Positions 13,847 through 25,280 are shown, counted from the stretch's first letter. The stretch: 64,000 bases of DNA from Aralia elata (GCA_034770075.1 CM068385.1:44290721-44354720); one strand, 5' to 3'. Notes: generated by a model not told the origin, from the letters alone. Numbers and translations: made by a program.

Positions 13847-14174
13847 CTTACTGTTAAGAATTCGCGTTATTAGATTATTGTTCCATTACTTAAATCATTT
13901 AAGTCTTAACGTAAACACTTATAAACACCCACTTAAGCACATAACACAGTCTGATATACTTTCGGATTTATTCACTTAATGCCTTCAAAACATAACATAG
14001 ATAACATCAATTAGTTATTTACATCATCTATCCTGAAATCATTTAATTCCCAGTAATTACATCATTCATTATATCACCCCAATATTCAAAACTGGGATAT
14101 TAACAATCTATTAACTCCATAGATTACCATGCTGAGCACTCATAATTCATAATCTATGATGACATTCCACGGCG
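13847..14174 (-). other. Tekay-like leader between gag and the gap, copy A
   Basis: Leader sequence matching 36,032-36,344. The last bases before the gap (GACATTCCACGGCG) are the beginning of the region encoding the C-terminus of the coiled-coil leader frame seen in full at 36,322-37,100. Confidence 0.75.
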
Positions 14175-14274
14175 NNNNNNNNNNNNNNNNNNNNNNNNNN
14201 NNNNNNNNNNNNNNNNNNNNNNNNNNNNNNNNNNNNNNNNNNNNNNNNNNNNNNNNNNNNNNNNNNNNNNNNNN
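14175..14274. other. Assembly gap of 100 N
   Basis: Exactly 100 N, the conventional placeholder for a gap of unknown size. The sequence on both sides is insertion-rich, as expected for contig ends of poor consensus quality. Confidence 0.98.
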
Positions 14275-15637
14275 GTACAAATTAGACAACTGTTTCCAAC
14301 TTACATTTATTCCCAACATACATTTTACTAACGAATTCGAACCCGTACCATGCAATATGTGCCGGCCCTCTCCTTTCACCCCTATACATCAAAGCTGTTG
14401 CATTTTCCCTTCACTATGGTTGTTTTGTCCCCGCCAGAACTCTGGTATTCCCCCCCTAATTTTATCTCCCCTGCACCTACAACTGTTACTTCCACTCATA
14501 ATCCATGTTTAAGTCACAACCTAGCCCTAGCTAATGTATCCCACTAATTTTGTGTGTCCACGTTCCTCAAACTGGATTAAATCTAAATATTGTACCAAAT
14601 CTGCATTCTCATTCCCTGCACAATCACAATATCATCATTAATGAAATACCCCCATACAAACTCACCGACACCTTAAATACCTTATTATATGTTATTGTAC
14701 ATATTGTGCATACTCCCCCATGCCGCTTAGGTGGCAACTTCATTTATCTTAAGTACTATTGATTCGACGTTATCCTAGGTCTCTTGTACACTAATATCAT
14801 TTCATGAATTTAGTCAAGTTCATTAGCAATTCCCGTTACAAACGGCTTCCCACCTACACTCTATTTTGTCAAGTCAGTACCCACTAACATTTCCCGATAC
14901 TACCCCCAGGTAACATCGTCATTCCCGACAAATTGACACTAGGAGATAGATTTCATCGAGAGACAACCCCATTATCACGCCCTAGCATCACCATAAATCC
15001 CTGCCCCCACTGCGTAGCACATATCAATACCCTATTATTACTCTCAAACAATAGATCACAAAATTTATCAATAAAATCCAGTTCCAACATGTGAGTACCC
15101 TACCCCAGAAATTGCCCCAAAACAACGATTTACAACATAAGACGCACATCACCCATTATTGTGGTTTTGCAACGACACCCACTTAGTTACCGCACCTATC
15201 ATTTCTTTTAAGCCGAAATACCTAATGTCATCATATCCCCGAAAACCCTTTACTATTAATGATTTTTTCAAACTACATATTTTTACAACGCCATGTTCGC
15301 ATTTAGATATCCAATTGTTACATCCCGTTGTTGATTTTATTTTCGGTTTCCTATAAATGCCGTGGTTTTTAATGACCCTGATACCGTTTTTCCGATATTT
15401 AATAATTCCCCTAAATCGATGATTTTAATTCTCCAAAGTAACCATGCATTATACCAGGTTATGCGTTTCTGATTTCAATGTTCCACCAAATAGCCCCCAT
15501 CCCATTTGGATTGTATATACAAATCTAATTTAAATTTAATTTATTAATTCCTTAAACTAAACTTCTGAATTACGCGTATAAGAAAAATTAGTAAAGTTTT
15601 TAATTTTCAAATCATGAATTTTTAAATTGATAATTAA
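14275..15637. other. Unassigned, low-quality sequence after the gap
   Basis: C- and T-rich on the given strand, with no domain, LTR end or terminal repeat that I recognise. It does not match the expected remainder of the Tat 5' LTR (26,999-28,478) nor the Tekay LTR by eye. Short open frames show no coding character. It may be retrotransposon sequence blurred by the same insertion noise seen on the other side of the gap. Confidence 0.4.
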
Positions 15638-16376
15638 TCAGAAGTTGCCCATCATTTTATGAAGGCATTGTAATAGATTTCGATTCCTATATTTTATTAC
15701 GAAGGTTAAAACTCTTGTTTTTGGCCAAAACGACACCTAAGGAAAATCTCTTAGTTTTGCCAAACTAAAATCAACCTCCCTTTCTCTGCAAAGCTTTCTC
15801 GTTTAAATCCGATGGACATCCTAAGCGATTTTCACAAGAAAAAACACAATTTTCCACCTAATAATCCCAATGATTTCTTTTATGCACAACTCATCACTAC
15901 ATGTACATAGGCTCACACACAACAAGGAGTCGCACACGGCAGCACCACACTACCACGAGAACACACTTTTCATGAATTAAAGGATAGGAGAGCATCAAGA
16001 TTGCGGTAACCGTGCTTCACAGGAAGTCGACAGGTGCCTAACACCTTCCCCTCCACTTAAGCCAAGCCCCCGAAACTCTATGAATCATCGATTCGCAGAC
16101 CAATTAATTCGGAGTCACATATGAGCCAAAGAAAAGCGATTTATAAAAAAACGAAAACTCGGATGAGTTGGTACAATCCAGTTCTAATATCCCAACTCGG
16201 CTACTCTGGTATTAAATTGGCTCATCATAAAAACAATCTCTAAAAAAACCCCGTCGACATAAATAGCCGACCTTCATCCCAAAAAAATCATCTAATGAAA
16301 AAAAAGGCAAAAAATGGAAAGTGGTTACAAAACCCCCGCCGTTCAGCGTTATCCAACCCCGCGCGTCACACACGCT
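15638..16376 (+). repeat. 5' LTR fragment of Tat element
   Basis: Matches the last 658 bp of the 3' LTR (28,479-29,136) but is about 12% longer through small insertions. Homology starts abruptly at AGAAGTTGCCCATC, so the first roughly 1.5 kb of the LTR is missing, through a real deletion or misassembly. It ends near ...GCGTCACACA, corresponding to GCGTCGACA at 29,136. Confidence 0.82.
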
Positions 16377-16394
16377 TGGATCGACTCTGCTGGG
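16377..16394 (+). other. Primer-binding site, tRNA-Arg type
   Basis: TGGATCGACTCTGCTGGG directly follows the LTR end. Without the two-base AT insertion it reads TGGCGACTCTGCTGGG, complementary to the 3' end of a plant tRNA-Arg, the primer reported for Ogre/Tat elements. The insertion fits the local noise. The tRNA assignment is from memory. Confidence 0.65.
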
Positions 16395-17224
16395 CCAATT
16401 AGAGGGCTTAAGCCCGCATCTTCGAATCTTGATGTTTATCCTATTCCTTTAAAATTCTATAATTCGTGTATGTGCGTATGACATTTTTGACGTCCTTGTT
16501 ATTTATTTTTGTGTACAATGTGTGTTGTGGTCCAATGAATGAATGATTGAATGGGGTTTTTCCTTTACATCAATGTTAATCATTTTGCATGCGGTGAGGA
16601 CGATGAATGTGAAATGTATGTTGAAATAGTACCATCCTCCTGCGGCAACCCGTCGGTTGCTTATTGACTGGACTCGATGGGGCTGCTCCCCGAGATGGCT
16701 CCAGGAAACGCACCACTCAAATCCGCTCCAATCGAAAGGGCCTCATATACGAGTAGATTGCGAAGATTTGGGAACCTTCATCTTGCCGAATAACCCGTGA
16801 GAGTAACCCTAGGGTAGGTCAGACCCTCTGAGTACACCCAACGCAGGAAAAGTCTCTTCATGCCCCTTTTTTTACGTTCAAAACGCGTATAAAATGTCAA
16901 TGATCACCCCATTTCATATATTCCTCCCCTGTTTCCAAAAGAGAGATACTGACCTCCAATGTTTTGCAGAAAAACAGCTGGGGAAGCATAATAAAGTCAG
17001 GTTTTACATTTGTTATTGCACTAAAAGACTACTAACTTTCCCTTCTTTTTGCAGGGAAAGATTAAATAACCCAAAACACAAAAAATTTACAGCTTTAGCA
17101 TGCAATGCCGCATCCTTTCATTGCCCAAGACTGAAACTTTCGAAACCGTTTTGCCTGCAGGATTTGCTCCTCAAACCCGTATCGCGAAGTCTAAGAAATC
17201 CCCATGTCTCTACTAACACTGAAC
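16395..17224 (+). other. Tat element 5' leader
   Basis: Untranslated leader between primer site and gag. It has no convincing reading frame; the longest open stretch (16,894-17,232) shows no recognisable domain. The base composition and indel noise resemble the flanking LTR fragment. Confidence 0.55.
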
Positions 17225-19430
17225 ATGGCTGATCTTCCCAATCATAGTTCCATCTCGCGGAAAGAGTTTTTGATGATTTTAAAAAGCAGATGATGAAATG
17301 GCCACCAATGCTAAAAAAAGAACAGTTCTTTAATCAAAACAGGATCCGTCAAACCCGGGACCGCCACAATGTACCCACCGCCAGGGGGTGACCAGGAATC
17401 CTCCTAAGGATGATGCAATTCCTTTATTTAAATAAATAAGCCAACATCAGCATTAAGGACGGGCCGATCCCTCACCAAGGTCATTCCCTTTGCTGCCACA
17501 CAACAAGAACAGTACTCACAATATCCAGAGGAGGGAGATAATGAATGACCTTTCGCAGGGAAAATGAAGCAGAATGTAGGAGAACATCCAATCTCTAAAG
17601 GGCATAGGCTCCTTGGGTTGGGTTACTTTATGCAGATTTTGTGTGTCTTCCCCTCCCTTCCCCGGAAACCAGATATCTCAGAGAAATTTTAAGAGCTCCC
17701 CGAATTCTGAGAAAAACAATGGGAAAGGGGAATTCCTTACACTCACCTGAAAAATATATATTGGCGAAACTGGGGTCCTATGCGGAAGACGAAGGATTAA
17801 GGATGCAATTATACCAGAAAAGCTTGACGGGGGAAGGCGAGAATCTGGTATGGCCCGGTCTCGATAATGCCCGGATTCATAATTGGGAGGTAGCGGGCCC
17901 ATACCTTTCTGACACAGTATAGTCTTTCAGGCACAGATGGCCCTCTGCATAGATAGCAAAGGACAAATATCAAAACTAGATACTGCAACCAAGGGAAACC
18001 TTCAGGACTATTCCCAACGATGGAGGGGTATGGCCGCACAAGTGAATCCATCCAATGAGTGAGTCAGAAGATGGTGATGAACTTTTGTGGATAGACAGGA
18101 CGCACCTTATTATGACGGTCATATCAGGGATTGGAAAGACCTTTCCCTGAGAATGATAAAACACGGAGAAATTGGTGGATATGGGCTTGAAATCGATAAA
18201 ATCCGGGACTCCACAGCTCTTGAAACGGCTGCGGAACAAAATCACAAAGTGGGAATTAATGGGCAGTACTATCCCGCAGTCCCCAAAAGCCGAAAAGAGG
18301 AAGATAGTCTCTCTCTTGGCTGCATGGATCAATCCCAGGAAAAGTGGAGAAATCGCCCACACTGGACAAATACTAGCTTTGGCCGCCGCCGGCAGACCCA
18401 TATTTTGATAATCCCAGAACGGACGGCCTACGATAGGAGGTTTGAGGACCACACAAGAAAGGCGGGTATTTCACCCCGCTTGGGGGATCCTCTTGATGCA
18501 GCACTTTTTGGCAATACTTTGATATCCACTAAGAGGAAGATTGACGATTTGGCACCTCCATAGTGACACCGAAGGGAAGAAAATTTGACCCCAGTAAAAA
18601 CGTGTGCATATCATTCGGGTTCCCCGGAGTCATGACACTCAGGAATGTTAGACGCTGAAACACATATTTCAAAACCTGATTTGATAGCGGAGGAAATCGA
18701 GGTGAGGAACAGACACCAGGAGCCGCCGAAATGTTAAAATCCATCCCTACCGAAGCATTATGGGGAGGGGGTCAATATTGGTGAGGATCAGCCATCGAAA
18801 CCGAAGGACCCGCCAAGGCGAAATTATATGGACAAAGGATTGATGAGAATGGATCGCAAGCTGACGGGTACTCAGGAGAATATGCCCAAGGGGCACCGGA
18901 TTATGGTTGACGGGTGCAAGCCGTAGTATCACGAGGGGTGCCTATCAAGTTAGCGGCTTCCAAAACCTCTCATCAATCGCCAGCAAGAACCACAAGAATC
19001 CCTATTTTGCAATCTAAGAACAGTACCACTGTGGAACTACGGGGGTGTATTAGAGGAAGGGCGGCCAGTTGGTTGCTTCCGTAACATCAAAGGGGAATCC
19101 CTTGTACCTTCCAGGAAGAAAGTCCTCAAGAGTAAAAGAAAAGAGAACGAGAGGATATCCGAGGAAAAAGCCGTTGGGAGTTCTTGGAAAAGATGGATCA
19201 TCCTGAAGTAAGGGGGATCAAGGCAGTGAGCGAGGAATCGACTCTAACGTCGATCATCGGATTTGGTGTTATCATCCAGCTCACCTACTGCAGAATCTTT
19301 GGCCCAAAGTCCTAGGGGAGGTCTCACATCCCCAAGACAATGAGCCAAGAAAGGTTTTCGGCGCAGCCTAGTGGATCATCTGCTAGAGGAACAATGTGCT
19401 ATCATTCACAGATGATGATATCCCCGAAAG
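17225..19430 (+). pseudogene. gag: Tat-lineage gag (broken)
   Basis: Capsid/nucleocapsid polyprotein region. A plausible start is ATG at 17,225 (MADLPNHSS). The gag core is recognisable at about 17,760-17,930 by LYQKSLTGEGENLVW and LDNARIHNWE, which fit the family pattern of a hydrophobic-rich helix followed by a tryptophan motif. A second recognisable part at 18,010-18,300 includes MAAQVNPSNE, a Tyr-rich stretch and IRDSTALE, then GQYYPAVP. No single frame spans more than 158 codons. Frequent shifts and mid-codon insertions match the noise pattern on this side of the gap, so genuine decay and sequencing error cannot be separated here. A CCHC knuckle was not found. Confidence 0.7.
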
Positions 19431-19439
19431 AGGGAAGGG

Positions 19440-19835
19440 GGCATCGGTAGACTCGCTGCATCATCGCAGTGATCTCATCAGGGTATGTCATGAATGGGGT
19501 ATTGATTGATGGGGGATCAGCACTGAATATTTGTCCCCCTCAGTACACTGAGAAAAATGAACATTAATCCCAAGCGCTTGCGGGCCAGTCACGTGGTGGT
19601 GCGAGCCTTCGATGGATCCCGGAAGGATTACATTGGGAGAAATAGAGTTTGCCCGTGGAGATAGGGCCGTGTACTTTCGATATTTCCTTTCAGGTATTGG
19701 ATATCTCGGCCAGTTTATAACATGTTATTGGGAAGACCATGGATACATATGGCCGGGGCAGTTCCCTCTACACTACACCAACAAATCAAGTTCATCGTCA
19801 GCGGGAATCTGGTAACAATCTCCGCAGAGCGTAAT
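19440..19835 (+). pseudogene. Tat-lineage aspartic protease
   Basis: Retroelement aspartic protease that cuts the polyprotein. The active-site loop reads GVLIDGGSALNICP with the catalytic Asp codon at 19,508-19,510 (DGGS in place of the commoner DSGA, as often in this lineage). Downstream, SHVVVRAFDGSR and then LGEIEFARGD are in different frames, showing at least two shifts. The C-terminal half, LLGRPWIHMAGAVPSTLHQ, is in the frame that opens at 19,722 and continues into the linker and RT. Confidence 0.8.
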
Positions 19836-20882
19836 GACCCGTTCCCGTCCAAGAATGGTCTGCCAGTAATCAATGTGGACGAATCCGCGGCGCCTGCCAG
19901 TTTTCAAGCACTCGAAATCAGCACTCCCCACTATAGAGGTCTGGGAGCGCCAGTCATAAAATCGAAAGCCTCCCCTGAGCTCACCTTCGTTGCTAGAGAA
20001 ATGATGAAGATGAAGTTTCAACCTGGGCAGGGGTTGGGAAAAGATAGCCAAGGAATTTCCACGCCTATTCGACTGCCCAACCAGACAGGCAGGGCAGGGT
20101 TGGGATATCATGGAGGCATAGAGCGGGACCACTCGCGAAGGGAAATCCCATTTCGATCGACCGGAATCCTAATGCCGAAGGTCCATAATGAACAAGGGAC
20201 AGACGAGCCCGTGTCCGAATTAGAAGGTAAAGAATTAACTCCTGCGGATGATGAGTCAGTCAAAAGGAAGAGTTTCCTGCGGGAGGTCATGCAGCAGTTC
20301 GAAACCAAATGCTATATCTCTGGACCATCAATGAACATTGGAGAGGGGAAGGATACGACCACAACGTCGGGGGCCCAACAGAGTGTGCCTGTCATCGATT
20401 GGGCAGGGTTAGTTATCCATAACAATGCTATGAGGGAAGACCGATACGATGTGGCGGTAGTCGTCAAAGAAGTCTCTGGTGCGCAGCCGCCTGTCATATG
20501 TCGCATCCCGGCTGATCTGACCACCGATAACTGGACGGTGGAGCCAATAATATCCAGACAAGGGTGTACCAATTTGAGTATTCCTTGCTTAACAAGCGAT
20601 CCCTCAAATTTGAATGATGACTATGATTTTGATATCGAGCTGGATTTCGATTTAATGGGTATTGAGCAGGACGAGACAGATTACGATGACGCGCCTGACG
20701 AGATCAAAGGGTGGGTCGAGGATAAACCCAAACCCAACTTAGACCAAACCGTCACCATAAATATCGGAACCCCTGACCAACCCAAAGAGCTCAAGATCGG
20801 GACAGACCTGACCCCTAACCAGAAAGTAGAAATGACCAAATTGCTACGCCAGTATGAGGATGTGTTCCCCTGGTCCTCATGA
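19722..20882 (+). CDS. Tat pol segment: protease end, G-patch-like linker, RT N-terminus
   Basis: The longest clean frame of the element, 386 codons; its ATG is internal to pol and not a real start. In order: protease C-terminus (residues 1-60, LLGRPWIHMAGA, then Phe/Ser-rich), a linker with a G-patch-like module (about residues 88-135: MKFQPGQGLGKDSQGI, then PI, then RAGLGYHGG), an acidic linker (residues 290-345, many Asp/Glu) and the start of the RT region (TPNQKVEMTKLLRQYEDVFPWS). The frame ends at TGA 20,880-20,882, just where YEDVFPWSYEDM-like sequence is expected to continue, so this is a frameshift and not a natural end. Clean reading here contrasts with the noisy gag upstream. Confidence 0.85.
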   Translation: MLLGRPWIHMAGAVPSTLHQQIKFIVSGNLVTISAERNDPFPSKNGLPVINVDESAAPASFQALEISTPHYRGLGAPVIKSKASPELTFVAREMMKMKFQPGQGLGKDSQGISTPIRLPNQTGRAGLGYHGGIERDHSRREIPFRSTGILMPKVHNEQGTDEPVSELEGKELTPADDESVKRKSFLREVMQQFETKCYISGPSMNIGEGKDTTTTSGAQQSVPVIDWAGLVIHNNAMREDRYDVAVVVKEVSGAQPPVICRIPADLTTDNWTVEPIISRQGCTNLSIPCLTSDPSNLNDDYDFDIELDFDLMGIEQDETDYDDAPDEIKGWVEDKPKPNLDQTVTINIGTPDQPKELKIGTDLTPNQKVEMTKLLRQYEDVFPWSS

Positions 20883-21527
20883 GGACATGATCGGATTATC
20901 CACCGACATTGTGGTACACCAGCTGCCCATCAAGGAAGGTTTCAAGCCCGTCAAGCAAAAACTAAGAAAGCTAAAACCGGAATGGAGCTTGAAGGTAAAG
21001 GAGGAGATCATCAAACAGTTTCAGGGCTGGAATCATCATGGTGTCCACCTACCCAGAATGGTTGTGTCCAATGTGGTCCCAGTGGCTAAGCCTGGAGGAA
21101 AGGTGAGGGTATGTGTTGACTATAGAGATCTGAACAAGGCCAGTCTCAAGGATAATTTCCCAGTTCCGTTTTATACACATATTGGTGGATAACACAGCCC
21201 AATACGAGATGTACTCTTTCGTTGATTGCTTTGCGGGGTAATCATCAGATAATGGTGGCAGAGGAGGACCGGGAGAAAACAGCCTTCATCACCCCTTGGG
21301 GCACTTTCTGCTATAGACGGTTGGCTTTCGGTCTCACAAATGGCAGGGGCCTACTTATCAAAGAGCTATGATGGCCCTGTTCCACGATTAATGATGCACA
21401 AGGAGATAGAGGTCTACGTGGATGACATTATCGTGAAGTCAAAGATAGAAATCTGATCATGTGACCCATCTCCAAAAGCTATTTGACCGGCTCAGAAAAT
21501 ACAATTTAAGGCTCAATCCGGCAAAGT
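20883..21527 (+). pseudogene. Tat-lineage reverse transcriptase, palm and fingers
   Basis: Polymerase core copying element RNA to DNA. Conserved pieces in order: IVVHQLPIKEGFKPVKQ, then VPVAKPGGKVRVCVDYRDLN (motif with the first catalytic-region Asp), then KDNFPVPF, SFVDCFAG, TAFITPWGTFCYRRLAFGL, and VYVDDIIVKSK with the YVDD catalytic pair at 21,415-21,426. They fall in different frames, with shifts near 21,185 (THI/GG), 21,235, 21,350-21,390 and 21,450. Catalytic Asp codons are retained, but the protein cannot be made as read. Confidence 0.88.
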
Positions 21528-22355
21528 GTGCTTTCGGAGTGCAATCGGGCAAACTCTTGGGGATTCCTGGTTAGTGATCGTGGCATCGAGTTGGATCCGG
21601 CCAAGATTAAGGCCATTGTGGATATGCCGGCACCCCGCACTGAAAAGGAAATAAGAGGATTTCTGGGAAGAATAAATTTCATCAGCCGCTTCATATCCCA
21701 TTTGACAACCACGTGCGAGCCAATTTTCAAGCTGTTAAGAAAAGATGTCTCCCAAGAATGGAATGAGCAATGCCAGGAAGCCTTTCAGATCATTAAGAAG
21801 CAGCTAACGGAAGCACCCGTGCTGGTACCCCCGAAGGATGAGATCCCTCTATTCATGTATATATCAGTCAATGACATTGCGATGGGCTGTATGCTGGGGC
21901 AGAAGAATGAATCAGGCAAAGAGCAGGCCATTTACTACCTCAGCAAGAGATTTAGCCAATGTGAACAGAATTACACCCCTATCGAAAGGACCTGTTGTGC
22001 TTTGGCTTGGGCTGCAATGAGATTACAGCATTATCTCCATGGGCACACCACGTACCTGATATCAAGGATGGATCCCCTGAAATATATCTTTGAGCGGCCC
22101 ATGCTGAACTGTCGACTTTCAAGATGGCAGTTAATCTTACAGCAGTTCGACATTGTATACGTAACTCAGAAAGCCATAAAGGGGCAGGGAATTGCAGATC
22201 AATTGGCAGAAGCGCCATCAGGGGGAATGGAGCCTTTAGACACTCCTTTGCCGGGCGAAGACGTATTCTGGATCTTGCGCGCGAGAAAAGATGACGAGGG
22301 GCAGTTCTGGAAATTGTATTTTGATGGTGCCATGAATGCGGAGGGGGCAGGTTGA
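21528..22355 (+). CDS. Tat pol segment: RT thumb/connection, RNase H, start of second RNase H
   Basis: An open frame of 275 codons. It starts in the RT thumb (GIELDPAKIKAIVDMPAPRT, then GFLGRINFISRFI), continues through the standard gypsy RNase H (LFMYISVNDIAMGCMLGQ, then TPIERTCCALAWA, then ISRMDPLKYIFERP, then QGIADQLAEAP) and enters the second, archaeal-type RNase H (FWKLYFDGAMNAEGAG) before a TGA at 22,353-22,355. In the first RNase H the usual YSDAS acid is replaced by SVND, consistent with a degenerate connection-like domain, as known for Tat elements. Confidence 0.88.
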   Translation: MLSECNRANSWGFLVSDRGIELDPAKIKAIVDMPAPRTEKEIRGFLGRINFISRFISHLTTTCEPIFKLLRKDVSQEWNEQCQEAFQIIKKQLTEAPVLVPPKDEIPLFMYISVNDIAMGCMLGQKNESGKEQAIYYLSKRFSQCEQNYTPIERTCCALAWAAMRLQHYLHGHTTYLISRMDPLKYIFERPMLNCRLSRWQLILQQFDIVYVTQKAIKGQGIADQLAEAPSGGMEPLDTPLPGEDVFWILRARKDDEGQFWKLYFDGAMNAEGAG

Positions 22356-22730
22356 GCCGGAGCTGTAGTCTTTTCTGGTCTCTATCACAGGAGAGCAATA
22401 CCCCGTAGCCACTAAATTACAGTTCAGTAACTCAAACAACACAGCTGAGTATGAGGGATGTATATTGGGACTCCGTTTGGCTCGCGATATGGGGGTGAAA
22501 AGGTTAGCAGTGTTCGGGGATTCGGAGCTGGTAATCAGACAAGCGATCGGGATGTACAACACTAAAGAGCTCCGGTTGCTTCCATACCACCGTTGTGTTA
22601 TCCAACTGATGCAAGAGTTTGAAGATATCGCTTTCCCGACATATCCCCCGGGGACGGAATGAATTTCGCCGATGCATTGGCGACTTTAGCTTCTCTAGTC
22701 CACACAATCAAGAGCAGGAAGGAACGTTCC
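22290..22730 (+). pseudogene. Second, archaeal-type RNase H (aRNH) of Tat element
   Basis: Extra RNase H between the standard RNase H and the integrase, the hallmark of the Tat lineage. Catalytic carboxylates are visible: Asp in LYFDGA, Glu in NTAEYEGC, Asp in VFGDSELV, and a late Asp in FADALATLASL. The domain is split by a stop after GAG at 22,353-22,355 and by shifts near 22,380-22,430 and 22,655. In this lineage it is thought to supply the RNase H activity lost by the upstream domain. Confidence 0.85.
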
Positions 22731-22777
22731 ACAAATTGAGATAGCAGTGCAGAACGCCCCCGGCATACGAGGAGCAC

Positions 22778-24072
22778 GTGGCAGTACTATCGGACGAGGG
22801 GGTTCTGCCGAAGCAGCCTTGGTATCACGACATAAGGGAATATCTGAGGGATAGATCCATTCCCGACCAAGCCAGCCGAGCGGAGAGATTGAGAATTCAA
22901 AAGATGGCAATGAAATTTTATCTGAGCGGAAGATTCACTGTACAAGAGGGATGCCAATTTGGGATTGCTACGATGTGTAAATGAAATGCAGGCCCAAAAG
23001 ATTATGGACGAAATACATGGTGGAGTGTGTGGGCCACACATGAGTGGGCCGATGCTGGCCAAGAAGATCTTGAGAACGGGGCATTACTGGTTGACGCTGA
23101 AAGCCGACTGTGATGATCACGTCAAGCGGTGTTACCAATGCCAGGCGCACGGTAATGTTATCCATGCGCCTCCCAATGAACTGCACTGTATGACCTCCCC
23201 TTGGCCATTCTCAATGTGGGGTATGGATGTGATCGGACCAATAGAGCCCAAAGCAAGCAACGGCCACCGATTTATATTCGTCATGATCGATTACTTCACT
23301 AAATGGGTAGAAGCAGCTTCTTTCCCCAAAGTAACTCAGGAGATCATCGTCGGTTTCATCAGGAATAATGTCATCTGCCGATACGGGCAACCTGAGGTTT
23401 TAGTCTCCGACAATGCCAAGAATTTGAACAATATCCTCATGAAGGGATTATGCGACCAGTTTAAGATCAAACACCTCAATTCTGTCATTTACCGTCCTAA
23501 GATGAATGGGGCAGTGGAAGCTGCAAATAAGAATATCAAGAAGATCATGGCGAAAATGTCCGCTAATCATCGGGGATGGCCGGATCTGCTACCTCTCACC
23601 TTGCTGGCGTACAGAACGTCGGTACGTACTTCTACAGGGGCAACCCCGTACGCTCTGGTAATACAGAATGGAAGCAGTTCTGCCTGCAGTTGAGGTTGAG
23701 ATGGCGTCCCTCAGAATCTTGATTGATGCTCAGATAAACGAGGAGGATTGGATGCAAAGTCGGTACGACCAATTGGCCCTAATTGATGAAAGGAGGGTGG
23801 CCGCTGTGTTGCACGGTCAGTTATATCAGCAAAGGATCTCTCGATCATATGACAAGAAGATAAGACCTCGAAAATTCAAAGAAAATGACCTAGTGTTAAA
23901 GAGAGTAATGCCTTGTCAAGACGAAGCCAAAGGGAAGTTTGCCCCTACCTGGGAGGGGCCTTTTGTGATTAAGAAAGTGCTGTCCGGAGGAGCCCTCATA
24001 CTGCAGGAGATGGATGGGGAGGTGTTTCCACAACCCCTCAATTCCGACTCGGTGAAGCGGTTCTATGCATAA
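22778..24072 (+). pseudogene. Tat-lineage integrase (copy B)
   Basis: Inserts the cDNA. The N-terminal zinc finger has IHGGVCGPHMSG (two His) and CDDHVKRCYQCQ (two Cys). The catalytic core follows with Asp in MWGMDVIGPIEP, Asp in VLVSDNAKN, and Glu in GAVEAANKN. The C-terminal part (RPRKFKENDLVLKR, then GPFVIKKVLSGGALIL) ends at TAA 24,070-24,072; no chromodomain is seen, as expected for Tat. The frame breaks near 22,930-22,960 and at 23,660-23,690, where this copy has extra bases absent from copy A (around 650-680). Confidence 0.9.
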
Positions 24073-25280
24073 AAAAAAAAAATAAAAAAAAAAAAAAAAT
24101 AAATAAATAAATAAAATAAAATAAAATATCTCTCATCATTTTCTCCTCGTTCTTTGAAGGAACGAACTACGTAGGACCTGATCTCCCGACTTGTGGGGGT
24201 ACGTAGGCAGCCATCATGGCACGGTCCCATTCCTTACCAAATAACACTTTCTTCTATCAAAACTAATTCCCAGCGGCCAGGAAACCTTCTTATACACTCG
24301 AAACTCTCCCGAAACCAGCCACCTGATCAGTTTCATCTCAAATGACCTAACCCTAACCCAACCAAGCAGTTATCCCGAATCTAAGGCTCAGCCGATGAAA
24401 TCGACAAGGATATGCGGCAATATCTGACAAGTCCCCATCAAGACTTGAGAAGAGAAAGAAGGCGAAATATCAAAATCATGGTTAGCTGGATAAAATGAGG
24501 GTCCAATGAAAGGCAACGATACGACAAAAAGGAAAAATGACTAAATTTAAATACCTGTCTATATAAATAAGTCATTTTGTTACAAGGTTTCTCTTTTGAT
24601 AACCGATGAAACTGACATAGTCCATGCAGGAAATAAAATGATCTACAAATCTGAAACTAATCAAGGCAGGATGGATAAAATGGTGGATGGATCTGAGGCA
24701 TCGACATTCCCTGCAATCTGCTGCCCCATCATGTCGACGCGATCCAATAAGCAGTGGCTCGGCTAACGGTCTCAGAGTGAGCATCTATAATTGCCTTAGT
24801 CTGCAATACAATGGCGTCTCTATCAACATGAACAACATCCCTGGCCAGAATAGCAGCATCTCTCTCAACAAGAGCAGCATACCTCTCAGCCTCGGTAGTA
24901 ATCAAGATGCGTGAACACCGGATGGACCGGGACCTAATGGCTCAGAATACCCTCCGCAAAGCCCGCCGACACCGGAAAGAATAATAAGGATCAGGAACGT
25001 TCCGGAAGATCATCTGCCATATCTCTGTCACCGGCGACAAACCGTCCAATCAGCGGAGAAGCCACCGACCAATCCTGTGGGAGGATCGAGGTCCAAGCAT
25101 ACCACGGCATCTGGCGACGACACCTGTGGATAAATAGTATCAAAAAAGACTGTACAGGGGTCATTCTCTATCCATGAATAAAAAGCATGCATCATACATG
25201 ACTCGTTATGTGAAAATAAAATACAAAAATTCTGAATAAGTCGGACGTCGAACACGACGAATCAAGGCAAGACCCGACAC
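24073..25280 (+). other. Tat element 3' UTR before the tandem array
   Basis: Starts with an A/T tract (24,073-24,128), then the conserved GAACTACGT...GGGGGTACGTAGGCAGCC block (24,163-24,213). No reading frame with coding character was found. It is nearly identical to 1,056-2,282. Confidence 0.75.

Larger units (their letters stand above)
1..14174 (+). repeat. Noisy duplicate (copy A) of 23,017-36,344
   Basis: Position 1 aligns with 23,017, and position 14,174, the last base before the N-gap, aligns with about 36,344. The order is identical, including the same Tat/Tekay insertion junction (6,164/6,165 versus 29,136/29,137), so both blocks descend from one nested locus. From 1 to 6,164 the copy is under 1% longer than its partner (6,164 versus 6,120 bp). 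From 6,165 it is about 11% longer (8,010 versus 7,208 bp), nearly all through scattered single-base insertions. I infer an unpolished contig end, either a haplotig or overlap that was not collapsed or a real duplication read with errors. Coding frames in this block should not be trusted individually. Confidence 0.9.

Noticed and set aside
14275..15637. Completing the Tat 5' LTR across this region
   Set aside because: No block of 26,999-28,478 could be matched here by eye even allowing for insertion noise, so it was left unassigned.
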